Below are positions 1-8,865 of a DNA stretch of 20,187 nucleotides, piece by piece. The translations under genes were made by a program, and so were the position numbers. A model generated the notes under the pieces. That model worked only from the letters and a program-made list of their open reading frames with translations, had not been told where the DNA came from and did no database searches. The DNA comes from an uncultured Clostridia bacterium (lineage in GTDB: Bacteria > Bacillota > Clostridia > TANB77 > CAG-508), in NCBI GenBank assembly GCA_947624365.1, contig CANQJY010000011.1:1-20187 (forward strand), given 5' to 3'. Position 1 is the first letter of the stretch. Each line of letters opens with the position of its first letter.

Positions 1-1862
1 CAGCTTGTGGTTTTGTTACTTCTACTTTTGCATTTTTTACATCTCCATTTGTGTCTAAAAACTCTCTTGATATATCAACAATTAATTTTCCTCTCCAATA
101 CATTTGTACTCTTGGTTCTTCTACTACATCTGCCACAACTGTTGCTTCTAGATTTTCTTTTTCTGCATAATTAATCATTTTCTCTACATTTTCTTTTGCA
201 ACCACTATAGCCATTCTTTCTTGAGATTCTGAAATTGCAAGTTCTGTTCCATCTAATCCTTCATATTTTTTTGGAACTTTATCTAGATTTATAACTAATC
301 CATCTGCTAATTCTCCAACTGCAACTGAAACTCCACCTGCACCAAAATCATTACATCTTTTTATTAATTTAGTTACTTCTGGATTTCTAAATAATCTTTG
401 TACTTTTCTTTCTTCTGGTGCATTTCCTTTTTGCACTTCTGCTCCACAAGTTGTTAAAGATTGACTTGTATGTGCCTTTGAAGAACCTGTTGCTCCTCCA
501 CAACCATCTCTACCTGTTCTTCCTCCTAATAAAATGACTTTATCTCCTGGAATTGGTCTAGTTCTAACCACATTTTTGCTTGGAGCAGCTCCAACTAATG
601 CCCCTATTTCTAAACGTTTTGCAACATATCCTTCATGATAAATTTCTGCTACTTGTCCGAGTAGCCAAACCAATTTGATTTCCATAAGAGCTATATCCTC
701 TTGCTGCTTCATTTGTTAGTTTTCTTTGTGGTAATTTGTTTGGCAATGTTTCATCAACAGACTTTCTTGGGTCTGCACATCCTGTTACTCTCATTGCTTG
801 ATATACATATACTCTTCCAGATAATGGGTCACGAATTGCTCCTCCTAAACAAGTTGCTGCTCCTCCAAATGGTTCAATTTCTGTTGGATGATTATGTGTT
901 TCATTTTTGAACATAATTAAATATTCTTCTGGTTTTCCATCTACTAATATTTCTGCTTTGAAACTACATGCATTAATTTCTTCAGACTCATCTAAATTAG
1001 TTAAATATCCTGCTTTTTTTAATTCTTTAACTGCAATTGTTGCAATATCCATTAAACATAAATCTTTTGCTTTTCTGTTTTCATATATCATGTTTCTTCC
1101 TTGTAGATATTGTTGATAGATTTTATTTAATAATTCCCATTTAATATCTAGAACCTCTAGTTTAGTTAAAAATGTAGTATGTCTACAATGGTCTGACCAA
1201 TATGTATCTATCATTTTCATTTCAGTTAATGTTGGGTCTCTTTTTTCAGTATCTCTGAAATATGTTTGGCAGAATTTTAAATCTGCTAAATCCATCGCAA
1301 ATCCATACTTTTTATAAAATTTTTCTGCATCTTCATCTGTCATACTAATAAATCCTTCAATAATAGCTACATCTTCTGGTTCTTGCATTTTTTGTTCTAA
1401 ATTTTCTGGCTTTTCTAAATCACATTCTCTAGAATCAACTGGGTTAATAATATATTTTTTAATTTTTTCAACTTCTTCTTGTGTTAGATTTCCTGTTAAT
1501 ATATATATCTTAGCAGATTTTGCAATTGGTCTATCTCCATTTGCAATAATTTGTAAACATTCTTCTAATGAATTTGCTCTTTGATCAAATTGTCCTGGTA
1601 AGAATTCTACTCCAAATACATGATCTTCTTTTGAAAATGGATATGTTTCCACAAAAGTTTCATCTACTTGTGGTTCTGAAAAAATAGTATTTTTAGCTTT
1701 TTCGAAATTTTCTTGTGTTATTCCTGTTACATCATATCTGTTTAATATTATTAGATTTTCTAATTGTGGCATTAATAAATTTTCTTTAATGTCTTCAATT
1801 AATCCTTTTGCTTCTACATCAAAACCTGCTTTCTTTTTAACATAAATTCTTTGTACTTGCAT
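1..1862 (-). CDS. purL: Phosphoribosylformylglycinamidine synthase (FGAM synthase), interrupted by a +1 frame change at CGG; 3' end outside window
   Basis: FGAM synthase uses ATP and glutamine to convert FGAR to FGAM in cytoplasmic de novo purine synthesis. Codons 1-401 contain the conserved DTYWSDHCRHTTF (219-231) and the ATP/Mg region FKNETHNHPTEIEPFGG (318-334), and run to NQIGLAT. Codon 402 is CGG (659-657). In the starting frame a TGA follows at 635-633, giving only 409 residues. If the C at 659 is skipped, the frame continues GQVAEIYHEGYVAKR and stays open to position 1, through GGRTGRDGCGGATGSS and FGAGGVSVAVGELADG, as expected for the large PurL type. No residue is lost at the junction, so the break is a clean single-base insertion. 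It follows purM by 19 bases and is probably co-transcribed. The family is usually well over 1,000 residues, so much of the gene, including the glutaminase part, lies outside. It could be a true pseudogene or an assembly error; see the CGG findings. Confidence 0.93.
653..665 (-). other. Candidate +1 frameshift site, ACT-CGG-A in purL
   Basis: On the minus strand the bases read GCT ACT CGG ACA AGT in the incoming frame. The family-like continuation is A-T-G-Q-V, which needs GCT ACT (C) GGA CAA GTA. The CGG begins at 659 and is codon 402. No homopolymer or X-XXY-YYZ heptamer is present, so classic -1 slippage does not fit. The incoming frame ends eight codons later at TGA. The same CGGA arrangement recurs at 12294. 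Confidence 0.6.
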
Positions 1863-1881
1863 AGTTTTCTCACTTTCCCTT

Positions 1882-2919
1882 CTATATAATATTAATCTCT
1901 TTATTACCTTCTACAACTTCTCCAATTTCATATGCTTTTTCTCCATGTGATTGTATAATTTCAATTGCTTTTGAAACATCTGCATCTTTCACTATAATTG
2001 CCATTCCAATTCCCATATTAAATGTATTATACATATCTCTTTCTGGAATATTTCCTGTTTTTTGAATTAAATCAAATATTGGTAATTTTGGATAAGAATT
2101 TTTATGAATATTTAAAGATACTCCTTCTTTTAACATGCGTGGCATATTTTCATAGAATCCTCCACCTGTAATATGTGATATTCCTTTTACTTGTATTTTA
2201 TTTATTAATTCTAAAACTGGCTTTACATATATTTTAGTAGGTGTTAATAGGCTTTCTCCTAATGTCATACCTAATTCTTCATAATATTTATTAACATTTT
2301 CTTCGTTAACATCAAATACTTTTCTTACTAATGAGAATCCATTTGAATGTACTCCTGATGAGGCAATTCCTATAACTTTGTCTCCAATTTCAATTTTACT
2401 ATTATCAATAATTTTCTCTTTGTCTACAATTCCGACATTAAATCCTGCTAAGTCATATTCTCCTATTTTATAAAATCCTGGCATTTCTGCTGTTTCTCCT
2501 CCAATTAAGCTACAATCTGCCAATTTGCATCCTTCTGCTACTCCTTTTACTATTGTCGCTACAACTTCTGGTACATTTTTTCCAAGTGCCATATAGTCTA
2601 AGAAAAATAGTGGTTTTGCCCCACAACATATTACATCATTAACACACATAGCAACACAGTCTTGTCCTATTGTATCGTGTTTGTCCATCAAAAAAGCCAA
2701 TTTTAATTTGGTACCTACTCCATCTGTACCTGAAACTAAAATTGGTTCTTTCATTTCCTTAATATCTGGTGCGAAAAGTCCACCAAACCCTCCTAGGTCT
2801 GATATGACTGATTTGTTATATGTGCTTTTTACCGCTTCTTTCATTAATTCTACTGATTTGTATCCTGCTGTTACGTCTACTCCTGCTTGTTTATAGCTTT
2901 CGCTGAAACTTTTTTCCAT
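1882..2919 (-). CDS. purM: Phosphoribosylformylglycinamidine cyclo-ligase (AIR synthetase)
   Basis: AIR synthetase closes FGAM to aminoimidazole ribonucleotide with ATP, the step directly after PurL. The 345 residues match the usual length of the family. Visible hallmarks are YKQAGVDVTAG (9-19), GTDGVGTKL (64-72), the DCVAMCVNDVICCGAKPLFFLDY region (87-109) and GGETAEMPG (140-148), followed by HSNGFSLVRK and the HITGGGFYENMPRML segment. The ATG at 2919 is preceded by GGAAAGGATG, a good ribosome binding site. A strong promoter lies about 37 bases upstream of the start, so purM-purL looks like a two-gene or longer purine transcript. The leader is too short for a purine riboswitch. Nothing in the gene looks damaged. 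Confidence 0.97.
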   Translation of the reverse strand: MEKSFSESYKQAGVDVTAGYKSVELMKEAVKSTYNKSVISDLGGFGGLFAPDIKEMKEPILVSGTDGVGTKLKLAFLMDKHDTIGQDCVAMCVNDVICCGAKPLFFLDYMALGKNVPEVVATIVKGVAEGCKLADCSLIGGETAEMPGFYKIGEYDLAGFNVGIVDKEKIIDNSKIEIGDKVIGIASSGVHSNGFSLVRKVFDVNEENVNKYYEELGMTLGESLLTPTKIYVKPVLELINKIQVKGISHITGGGFYENMPRMLKEGVSLNIHKNSYPKLPIFDLIQKTGNIPERDMYNTFNMGIGMAIIVKDADVSKAIEIIQSHGEKAYEIGEVVEGNKEINII

Positions 2920-2956
2920 ATCTTTTCATCCTTTCCTATTTAGTCAGTGCATATTT

Positions 2957-2985
2957 ATTATATTATAACTTTCGACGTTTAGCAA
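2957..2985 (-). promoter_or_regulatory. Promoter of purM-purL
   Basis: Minus strand reads TTGCTA (2985-2980), 17 bases, TATAAT (2962-2957). The -10 is perfect and the -35 matches four of six. A second TATAAT overlaps at 2967-2962, but its spacing to the -35 would be only 12. Confidence 0.75.
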
Positions 2986-3019
2986 GATTTTTTTACAGTT
3001 TTTTTACTTTTTTTATTAT

Positions 3020-4018
3020 CTATACATTACTTGTTACTACTTTTGTTGTTTCAACATCAATTATATTTTTATTTTCTTCTTTTGAACGAGTATTTTTCGC
3101 ACTCATTTTTTCATTTACAGTATTAATAAATGTATTATATATTTCTACATCTTGTATTAAAGAATCATTTACTTCTGATATTATAACAGTTTCTGTTAAT
3201 TTTGGTAATACAGTTAATAAATCTTTATCATATTTACTTGCACATTCATCATTATGTTGTACTAATAATCTAGCCATAATTGCTTTACTTGCTACATTTA
3301 TTCCAACATTTTTACAGTCTTCTATTTTGTTTGTAATCTTCTCCTGTGCTCCTGATAATTGTAATAATTGATCTATTTGCATAAAACTTTTTTCTTGTAA
3401 TTGTTCTACTTGTTTTTGTTTTTCAATTATTCTTTTTCTTAGTTCTTCTAATGCGATAATTTGATATTGAATATTTGCATATTGTTGTGCAGAATTTTGT
3501 GCCATATTTTCTAAATTTTTAGCATTAGTCCTTAATTCATCTCGAATTTCTTCTATTTTTCCTTTTATAATTTCAATATTTTCTAATGCTTCTTTTCTTT
3601 TATTTTCTATATTATTTAATTTTTTGTTTGTACTTTTAAATCTTGCAAGTGCTGCTATTGGAGATTCTTTAAATTGTTGTATAAAACTTTTTTCTGTGTT
3701 TTTGCTAAATCTAATACTTTCATCAATTTTAATCATTAATTCTACAAACATATTTTCTAAACTAGTATCATGTATTTTTATTTTTTCCATTAATTCATTT
3801 AAGCCTTGATAAATTTCTTCTGTTTCTTCTGTTCCAAATTCATCAATCGTTTCTGGTTTTGCTAAATCTACTTGCTCTATATATTGTTCTACAATTGCTT
3901 TTTCTTTTAATGATAATTCTTCATAACTTGGTGTTTTAGTAGATAATGTATCCAACTGTTCTTTAACTTTTTCTTTAAGATTTATTTTCATTTGTTGTTG
4001 TAAATTTGATTCTTTCAT
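3020..4018 (-). CDS. TelA-like (toxic anion resistance family) coiled-coil protein
   Basis: The 332-residue protein has no signal peptide or membrane segment, so it is probably cytoplasmic. Its middle, about residues 120-230, is a long charged heptad-rich helix region (NKKLNNIENKRKEALENIEI onwards). The front part, IEQVDLAKPETIDEFGTEE at about 47-65, resembles the start of TelA/KlaA proteins, where a 'D...I..YG...Q..I' pattern precedes a 'K-x-D' segment and a long coiled coil. TelA proteins were named for tellurite resistance, but their physiological role is unclear; many sit near envelope stress genes. The start ATG has GGAGTG seven bases upstream and a well-formed promoter of its own. The assignment rests on overall pattern rather than on a catalytic motif, and a different coiled-coil family is possible. 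Confidence 0.55.
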   Translation of the reverse strand: MKESNLQQQMKINLKEKVKEQLDTLSTKTPSYEELSLKEKAIVEQYIEQVDLAKPETIDEFGTEETEEIYQGLNELMEKIKIHDTSLENMFVELMIKIDESIRFSKNTEKSFIQQFKESPIAALARFKSTNKKLNNIENKRKEALENIEIIKGKIEEIRDELRTNAKNLENMAQNSAQQYANIQYQIIALEELRKRIIEKQKQVEQLQEKSFMQIDQLLQLSGAQEKITNKIEDCKNVGINVASKAIMARLLVQHNDECASKYDKDLLTVLPKLTETVIISEVNDSLIQDVEIYNTFINTVNEKMSAKNTRSKEENKNIIDVETTKVVTSNV

Positions 4019-4051
4019 TTTATTTCACTCCATTTCATTTTTTATGTTTGA

Positions 4052-4080
4052 AGTATATCACAATTTTTTTCTTTTGTAAA
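4052..4080 (-). promoter_or_regulatory. Promoter of the TelA-like gene
   Basis: Minus strand reads TTTACA (4080-4075), 17 bases, TATACT (4057-4052), each one mismatch from consensus. It lies between the exporter terminator and the ribosome binding site, so the gene is probably a separate transcript. Confidence 0.75.
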
Positions 4081-4105
4081 TACTTTATGTTCATTTTTTA
4101 CGTAT

Positions 4106-4146
4106 AAAAAAGAAACCTTTCTTTAATATAGATAAGGTTTCCTTTT
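4106..4146 (-). terminator. Intrinsic terminator after the ABC exporter gene
   Basis: An eight-pair perfect stem, GAAACCTT with AAGGTTTC (4141-4134 and 4119-4112), has a 14-base loop and is followed on the minus strand by six T residues (4111-4106). Flanking A and T runs extend the stem. It begins about 13 bases after the stop of the exporter gene. Confidence 0.85.
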
Positions 4147-4153
4147 TATATCT

Positions 4154-6757
4154 TTATTCTGTTCTTAATGCTTCTACTGGATCTTTTTTACTTGCCATTT
4201 TAGAAGGAATTAATCCAGCAATAATAGTAAGTATCATACTGATTAAAATTAATATTCCTCCTGCTACTGGTGGTACCATACTATGAACATTAACATTTGT
4301 TATTTTATAAATAATGCTATTTATTGGGATTGTTAATAAAACTGTAATACCTATTCCTAATACTCCTGATATTAATCCAATAATAAATGTTTCAGCATTA
4401 AATACTCTTGAAATATCTTTTTTTGATGCTCCTATTGCTCTTAAGATTCCAATTTCTTTTGTTCTTTCTAGTACAGAAATATAGGTAATTATACCAATCA
4501 TAATGCTAGAAACAATTAAAGAAATAGCAACAAATGCAATTAATACATAACTAATTGTATTTATGATTTGACTAACAGATTTCATCATCACACCAATCAT
4601 ATCTGTATAATTAATAACATTTTCTTCTTTACCTTCTTCTCTTTGTTTTGTATTATAATTTTCAATTTCTTGTATAATTGTATCTTTTGAATCAAAGTCT
4701 TTTGGATAAATACCAATAGATGTTGGTGTATTTAAATCTATTGCACTTAGTTTTTCTAGATTTTTCTCATAGCTTGAGTCTTTATTTTGTGCATATGTTT
4801 CCATCATTTGAGTAATTTCTTCTGTGCTTAATTTACTAATTGCTAATCTCTGTTCTTCTGATAATTGATTAGATGTTTCTGTTTCATCTTCTGTTGGAAA
4901 TTCTAATCCTGAAAATACATTAATTTCTGGATTTTCTTTTTGTTCTTTAACAATTTCTTGTTCATCTGATTTTTTAATAACATATTCTTTTAGGTCTTTT
5001 GTGTAACCTATCATGTCTTGCAAATTTGTTGCAACACTTTGGTCATTTTGCTTAACAATTCCTACAATCTTTATACTTTCTGCATTTGCAAGTTTTTCTT
5101 TCATATATTCTTCATCTTCACTTTTATCTAGCCATATGTTGTTTTGTTTTTCATAATATTCTGGAGTTAAAATTAGTTTGAAAGATAGATTTAATAAATC
5201 ATCATATGTATAACTAATTTGTTCTTCCTCTTCTATTGTTTCACCTTTTTGTATTGCTTGCCATTTTTTCTTTAATTCTTCTTGATCTTTTAATCCTAAA
5301 GAATATAATGTGTAATCACTAATCTCATTATCTTGCCCAACAATTAATATTACTTCATTATAATCTTTTGGCCATGAACCTGCAATCAAGTCATATTGTG
5401 AATGTAATAATTCTTCATTGTCTAGTAATTCTGTCCATACATCAGTGTTAGATACCATTACAGAACTACCTCCCATCATGTCTGCGAATTCGTTATTATT
5501 ACTTGCTTCTATTAAATCTCCCATTCCCATAGAATTCATTACTGTACTTGGATTTACTTTTACAATTCCATTGTTGGTATCTTCTTTATATAAATTAATT
5601 TTTAAATTATATCCATATTTTATGGCATTGCTATTTTGTTTTATTGGATTGTTTTCTTCTTGCAAATATTCTTTTAATGCTGTTAAATTATTATTTTCCT
5701 TTTTATTTGAAAGTGTTGCCATCATTTTATTCATGATATCTGCTGAATATATTTTTCCATCTTCATGTTCATTATCTGATTCTAATTCTCCCATCATAAG
5801 TTCCATCATACTTGTCATATCAATAGTAGATTTTTCAATTGTGATTGGGTAAGAAGATAATGTGTCTTCTTCTACTTTTTGAATATAATTATTTACTCCT
5901 GTTGAAATTGCTAAGATTAAAGCAATTCCAATAATTCCAATACTTCCTGCAAATGATGTTAAAATTGTTCTTCCTTTTTTTGTCATTAAGTTATTTAAAC
6001 TAAGTCTTAGTGCAGTAAAAAATTTCATCACTGTTCTGCCAGTTTTAGCTTGGTTTGTTTCATCTTTTTTATCTGATTTAGTATATGGGTTTGAATCATC
6101 TGTAATTTCTCCATCTAATAGTTTTACTACTCTAGTAGAATATTTTTCTGCTAAGTCTGGATTATGTGTTACCATAATAATTAGTTTATCTTTTGATATT
6201 TGCTTTAGTATTTCCATAATTTGCACACTTGTATGTGTATCTAAAGCTCCTGTTGGTTCATCTGCTAAAATGATATCTGGATTATTAACTAATGCTCTGG
6301 CAATTGCAACTCTTTGCATTTGCCCACCTGATAGTTGATTTGGTTTTTTATAAATTTGTTCTTTTAAGCCTACATCTTCTAATGCTTTTATAGCTCTTGC
6401 TTTTCTTTCTTTTTTTGATACTCCTGATATGGTAAGTGCTAATTCTACATTTGCTAATACTGTTTGGTGTGGAATTAAGTTATAGCTTTGAAATACAAAT
6501 CCAATTGAGTAGTTACGATAAGCATCCCATTCCCTATCTTTAAATTCCTTGGTAGATTTCCCATTAATAATTAAATCTCCTGATGTATATCTATCTAGTC
6601 CTCCAATAATATTTAATAATGTTGTTTTTCCTCCTCCACTTTGGCCTAAAATTGATACAAATTCACTTTTTCTAAATTCAATATTAATACCTTTTAAGGC
6701 ATGTACTGTACTATCTCCAGCAATATAGTCTTTTGTTATGTTTTTTAATTTTAACAT
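4154..6757 (-). CDS. MacB-like ABC exporter: ATPase fused to FtsX-type permease
   Basis: A single 867-residue chain carries an ATP-binding domain and a permease. Walker A is GQSGGGKT (38-45), the signature is LSGGQ (142-146), Walker B is IILADE (162-167), and the H-loop histidine is near 198. One membrane helix follows at about 265-287, then a large extracytoplasmic domain of about 400 residues, then three helices near the C-terminus and the motif ERTKEIGILRAIGASKKDI typical of FtsX/MacB permeases. Such proteins export or extract peptides, lipids or antibiotics using a mechanotransmission cycle; the substrate here is unknown. I chose the ATG at 6757, not the one at 6772, because GGGAGG lies seven bases before it and would otherwise be inside the coding region. 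It has its own promoter with a tandem TTCACA element upstream and a strong terminator downstream. Confidence 0.92.
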   Translation of the reverse strand: MLKLKNITKDYIAGDSTVHALKGINIEFRKSEFVSILGQSGGGKTTLLNIIGGLDRYTSGDLIINGKSTKEFKDREWDAYRNYSIGFVFQSYNLIPHQTVLANVELALTISGVSKKERKARAIKALEDVGLKEQIYKKPNQLSGGQMQRVAIARALVNNPDIILADEPTGALDTHTSVQIMEILKQISKDKLIIMVTHNPDLAEKYSTRVVKLLDGEITDDSNPYTKSDKKDETNQAKTGRTVMKFFTALRLSLNNLMTKKGRTILTSFAGSIGIIGIALILAISTGVNNYIQKVEEDTLSSYPITIEKSTIDMTSMMELMMGELESDNEHEDGKIYSADIMNKMMATLSNKKENNNLTALKEYLQEENNPIKQNSNAIKYGYNLKINLYKEDTNNGIVKVNPSTVMNSMGMGDLIEASNNNEFADMMGGSSVMVSNTDVWTELLDNEELLHSQYDLIAGSWPKDYNEVILIVGQDNEISDYTLYSLGLKDQEELKKKWQAIQKGETIEEEEQISYTYDDLLNLSFKLILTPEYYEKQNNIWLDKSEDEEYMKEKLANAESIKIVGIVKQNDQSVATNLQDMIGYTKDLKEYVIKKSDEQEIVKEQKENPEINVFSGLEFPTEDETETSNQLSEEQRLAISKLSTEEITQMMETYAQNKDSSYEKNLEKLSAIDLNTPTSIGIYPKDFDSKDTIIQEIENYNTKQREEGKEENVINYTDMIGVMMKSVSQIINTISYVLIAFVAISLIVSSIMIGIITYISVLERTKEIGILRAIGASKKDISRVFNAETFIIGLISGVLGIGITVLLTIPINSIIYKITNVNVHSMVPPVAGGILILISMILTIIAGLIPSKMASKKDPVEALRTE

Positions 6758-6785
6758 ATTTCTGCCTCCCATTTATACTATGGAT

Positions 6786-6814
6786 ACTATACCATTTTGC
6801 TATTATTTTGGCAA
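6786..6814 (-). promoter_or_regulatory. Promoter of the ABC exporter gene
   Basis: Minus strand reads TTGCCA (6814-6809), 17 bases, TATAGT (6791-6786). It sits in the short gap after the PBP gene, so the exporter can be expressed separately from the upstream operon. Confidence 0.75.
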
Positions 6815-6819
6815 TAAAT

Positions 6820-6836
6820 TTCACAAAATTTTCACA
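6820..6836 (+). promoter_or_regulatory. Tandem TTCACA direct repeat upstream of the exporter -35
   Basis: The plus strand reads TTCACA (6820-6825), five bases, TTCACA (6831-6836); the identity extends to TTTCACAAA in both copies. The 11-base period places both on one face of the helix, starting six bases upstream of the -35. The layout is like sites of OmpR-family response regulators (the PhoP box of Bacillus subtilis is built from TTCACA-like direct repeats with about five-base gaps). No regulator gene is in the window, so the link is inference. Confidence 0.45.
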
Positions 6837-6841
6837 AAGGC

Positions 6842-8851
6842 TCAAAATATATTCCTAATTTTTTGAATTACATAATGGCTACCACCACTACTATTATTTT
6901 GCACATTTTCGACCATTCCAATTATAAGCAAATTTCCTTCCTCTCTATTAGTTGTAAAGCAATCAAACCACCCTAATGTTCCACTTTCTGTATCATCATT
7001 TGATTTTTTTAATTCTGCAGTACCTGTTTTTCCTGCAATTGTTAATCCACTAATTTTCATATCACTAGCTGTTCCATTTGGGTTTTCTACTACTTGAATA
7101 AGTGCATTTTTTACAATATCTGTTGCTTCTTTTGAAAATGCATTTTCATTTAAATATGATACTTTTTTATTATCATATATTAAATATGGTTTTATCATTT
7201 TCCCATCATTAGCAAATGCAGAATAAATAGATGCCATATGAATTGGATTTACTAATAAGTCACCTTGTCCATACCCTGTGTCTGCTAATTTAATTTCTCT
7301 ATCAATTGTTTCAGAATTTGAATATTGTGACTTTGTTATTGTTAGTGGAAAATCAATTTGTTGTTCAAATCCTAATTGTTTTAAATTTTCTACATATTTA
7401 TTTTTTCCAATATTTAATGTTGCTTGTGCAAAGAAAATATTATCTGAATAAATTAATGCATTTGTCACATTTTTAGGTCCTTGATATTTAGTTAATGTAG
7501 TTACTTTATAATCTCCCCAACTACTATCTTTTTGCCAACTTAAATTATCATACTGATACTCAGTATTTTCATCAATTGTATTAGTTGTTAATGCAATTCC
7601 TGCTGTTATAGGCTTAAATGTTGAGCCTGGGCAATATGTTTGCAAAAATCTTGTATATAAAGGCTTTGATATATCATTATTTAATTTTTCCCACTCACTA
7701 TTTGTTAAACCAACTACAAAATCATTTGCATCAAATGTTGGTGTACTAACAAGTGCTAACATTTCTCCTGTTTTGGGTTCCATAATAACAAAAAAGCCTT
7801 TATCTTTTTCTAACTGTTTATATGCTTTTGTTTGCAAATCAATATCTATTGTTAATTGGACATCTTTTCCATCTTTTTTATCTTGTTTTGCAATTTCATG
7901 TATTTTGTTTTCATTTTCATCTACAATATAAATTTCAACACCATCAATTCCTCTAAGTTCATCTTCACAGGCATACTCAATACCGGCTTTTCCTATAACA
8001 CTATTACTATTATATCCTTCTCCTTGTTTTTCTTCCAAAATTTCTTGACTAACTGCTTGTACATATCCAGTAATATGTGCCGCTTCTTTACCATATGGAT
8101 ATACTCTTCCATCAATTGAAGTTATCATTACTCCTGGTATTTTTAATAGTTGCTCTTTTAATTCTGTTGCATCCATTGCTACTTTTTTTATTGGCACAAA
8201 AGTGTCATCTTTTACATAAGATGCTTGTAATTGAGTGTTTATATAATCTTCTGATACACCTGTTAATTCTGCAATTTTAGAAATATTATTTTCTTTATTC
8301 TCTCCTAATTTTCCAGGAACAATTCCAACTGATGAAATTTTACCATCTTTAGCCAAAGCTGTTTTATTTCTATCTATAATTTCTCCTCTTGTTGCTTTTA
8401 TTGTAGAAATTCTTACTTTATCAGTATCTCGTAATTGTGGAAAAATTTGACTAGATGACCATTCTATTTTATATGTTTTATTTTCTTTTTTCAAAGTTGT
8501 TGTTTTTTCTATTGATACTGTTCCCGCTGCTGTTGACATGGTTTGTGTATATGAAATTTTTGTACCTTCTTTTTCCTTTGTTATTTCCTTTATTTCATTT
8601 TTTATATCAACTGCATCAATTCCTTCATAAATATTCTTATTTCTTGTTTCAAAATCTTCCTGAGATATTTTTTGTTTTGCTTCTTCTGTCAAATATTCAT
8701 ACATTTCTTTATAGCTATGATTATTTATTAAACTAACATATTGTTCTAATACATCTTGTGGTTTTTCTTGAGAATTTAATATCCAAAAAGTAATTCCTAT
8801 AATTGCTAAAATAACAATAAAAATAACTATTATTACCTTCTTTTTGTTCAT
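6842..8851 (-). CDS. MecA/PBP3-like class B penicillin-binding protein (transpeptidase)
   Basis: This is a 669-residue peptidoglycan transpeptidase anchored by one N-terminal helix (about 5-25). After the anchor comes an NTF2-like MecA_N-type domain (about 30-140, starting QDVLEQYVSLINNHSYKEMY), then the PBP dimerisation domain with RGEIIDRN (155-162), then the transpeptidase domain. The active-site motifs are all present: STFK (410-413, acyl-enzyme serine 410), SDN (469-471) and KTGT (608-611). The same domain order is found in PBP2a of methicillin-resistant staphylococci, PBP5 of enterococci and PBP3 of Bacillus, several of which bind beta-lactams poorly; whether this one does cannot be told from sequence alone. 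It starts 14 bases after the DgkA-type gene, with GGGGGAA as ribosome binding site, so the two are co-transcribed. Confidence 0.95.
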   Translation of the reverse strand: MNKKKVIIVIFIVILAIIGITFWILNSQEKPQDVLEQYVSLINNHSYKEMYEYLTEEAKQKISQEDFETRNKNIYEGIDAVDIKNEIKEITKEKEGTKISYTQTMSTAAGTVSIEKTTTLKKENKTYKIEWSSSQIFPQLRDTDKVRISTIKATRGEIIDRNKTALAKDGKISSVGIVPGKLGENKENNISKIAELTGVSEDYINTQLQASYVKDDTFVPIKKVAMDATELKEQLLKIPGVMITSIDGRVYPYGKEAAHITGYVQAVSQEILEEKQGEGYNSNSVIGKAGIEYACEDELRGIDGVEIYIVDENENKIHEIAKQDKKDGKDVQLTIDIDLQTKAYKQLEKDKGFFVIMEPKTGEMLALVSTPTFDANDFVVGLTNSEWEKLNNDISKPLYTRFLQTYCPGSTFKPITAGIALTTNTIDENTEYQYDNLSWQKDSSWGDYKVTTLTKYQGPKNVTNALIYSDNIFFAQATLNIGKNKYVENLKQLGFEQQIDFPLTITKSQYSNSETIDREIKLADTGYGQGDLLVNPIHMASIYSAFANDGKMIKPYLIYDNKKVSYLNENAFSKEATDIVKNALIQVVENPNGTASDMKISGLTIAGKTGTAELKKSNDDTESGTLGWFDCFTTNREEGNLLIIGMVENVQNNSSGGSHYVIQKIRNIF

Positions 8852-8865
8852 ATATTATTCCCCCA

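Noticed and set aside
650..670. Classic -1 slippage or homopolymer sequencing error at the purL break
   Set aside because: There is no X-XXY-YYZ heptamer and no base run longer than two at the site; P-site re-pairing of ACT or, at the second site, ATA one base on is also poor.
701..1116. Plus-strand reading frames across purL and similar ones inside other minus-strand genes
   Set aside because: They are antisense translations of well-supported genes, rich in Leu/Phe/Ile, without ribosome binding sites or recognisable domains.
633..1862. A complete 409-residue PurL-like protein
   Set aside because: The last eight residues after GLAT are not family-like, and the true continuation follows in the +1 frame to the window edge.
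2425..2440. CGG in purM and similar CGG triplets in other genes
   Set aside because: They are out of frame (for example GTC GGA, GCG GTA, AAC GGT), so they are not CGG codons.
2920..3019. Purine riboswitch upstream of purM
   Set aside because: The promoter leaves a leader of only about 30 bases, and no aptamer-like conserved stem is visible.
6758..6772. Start of the ABC exporter at ATG 6772
   Set aside because: The GGGAGG ribosome binding site lies inside this extension and is well spaced for ATG 6757.
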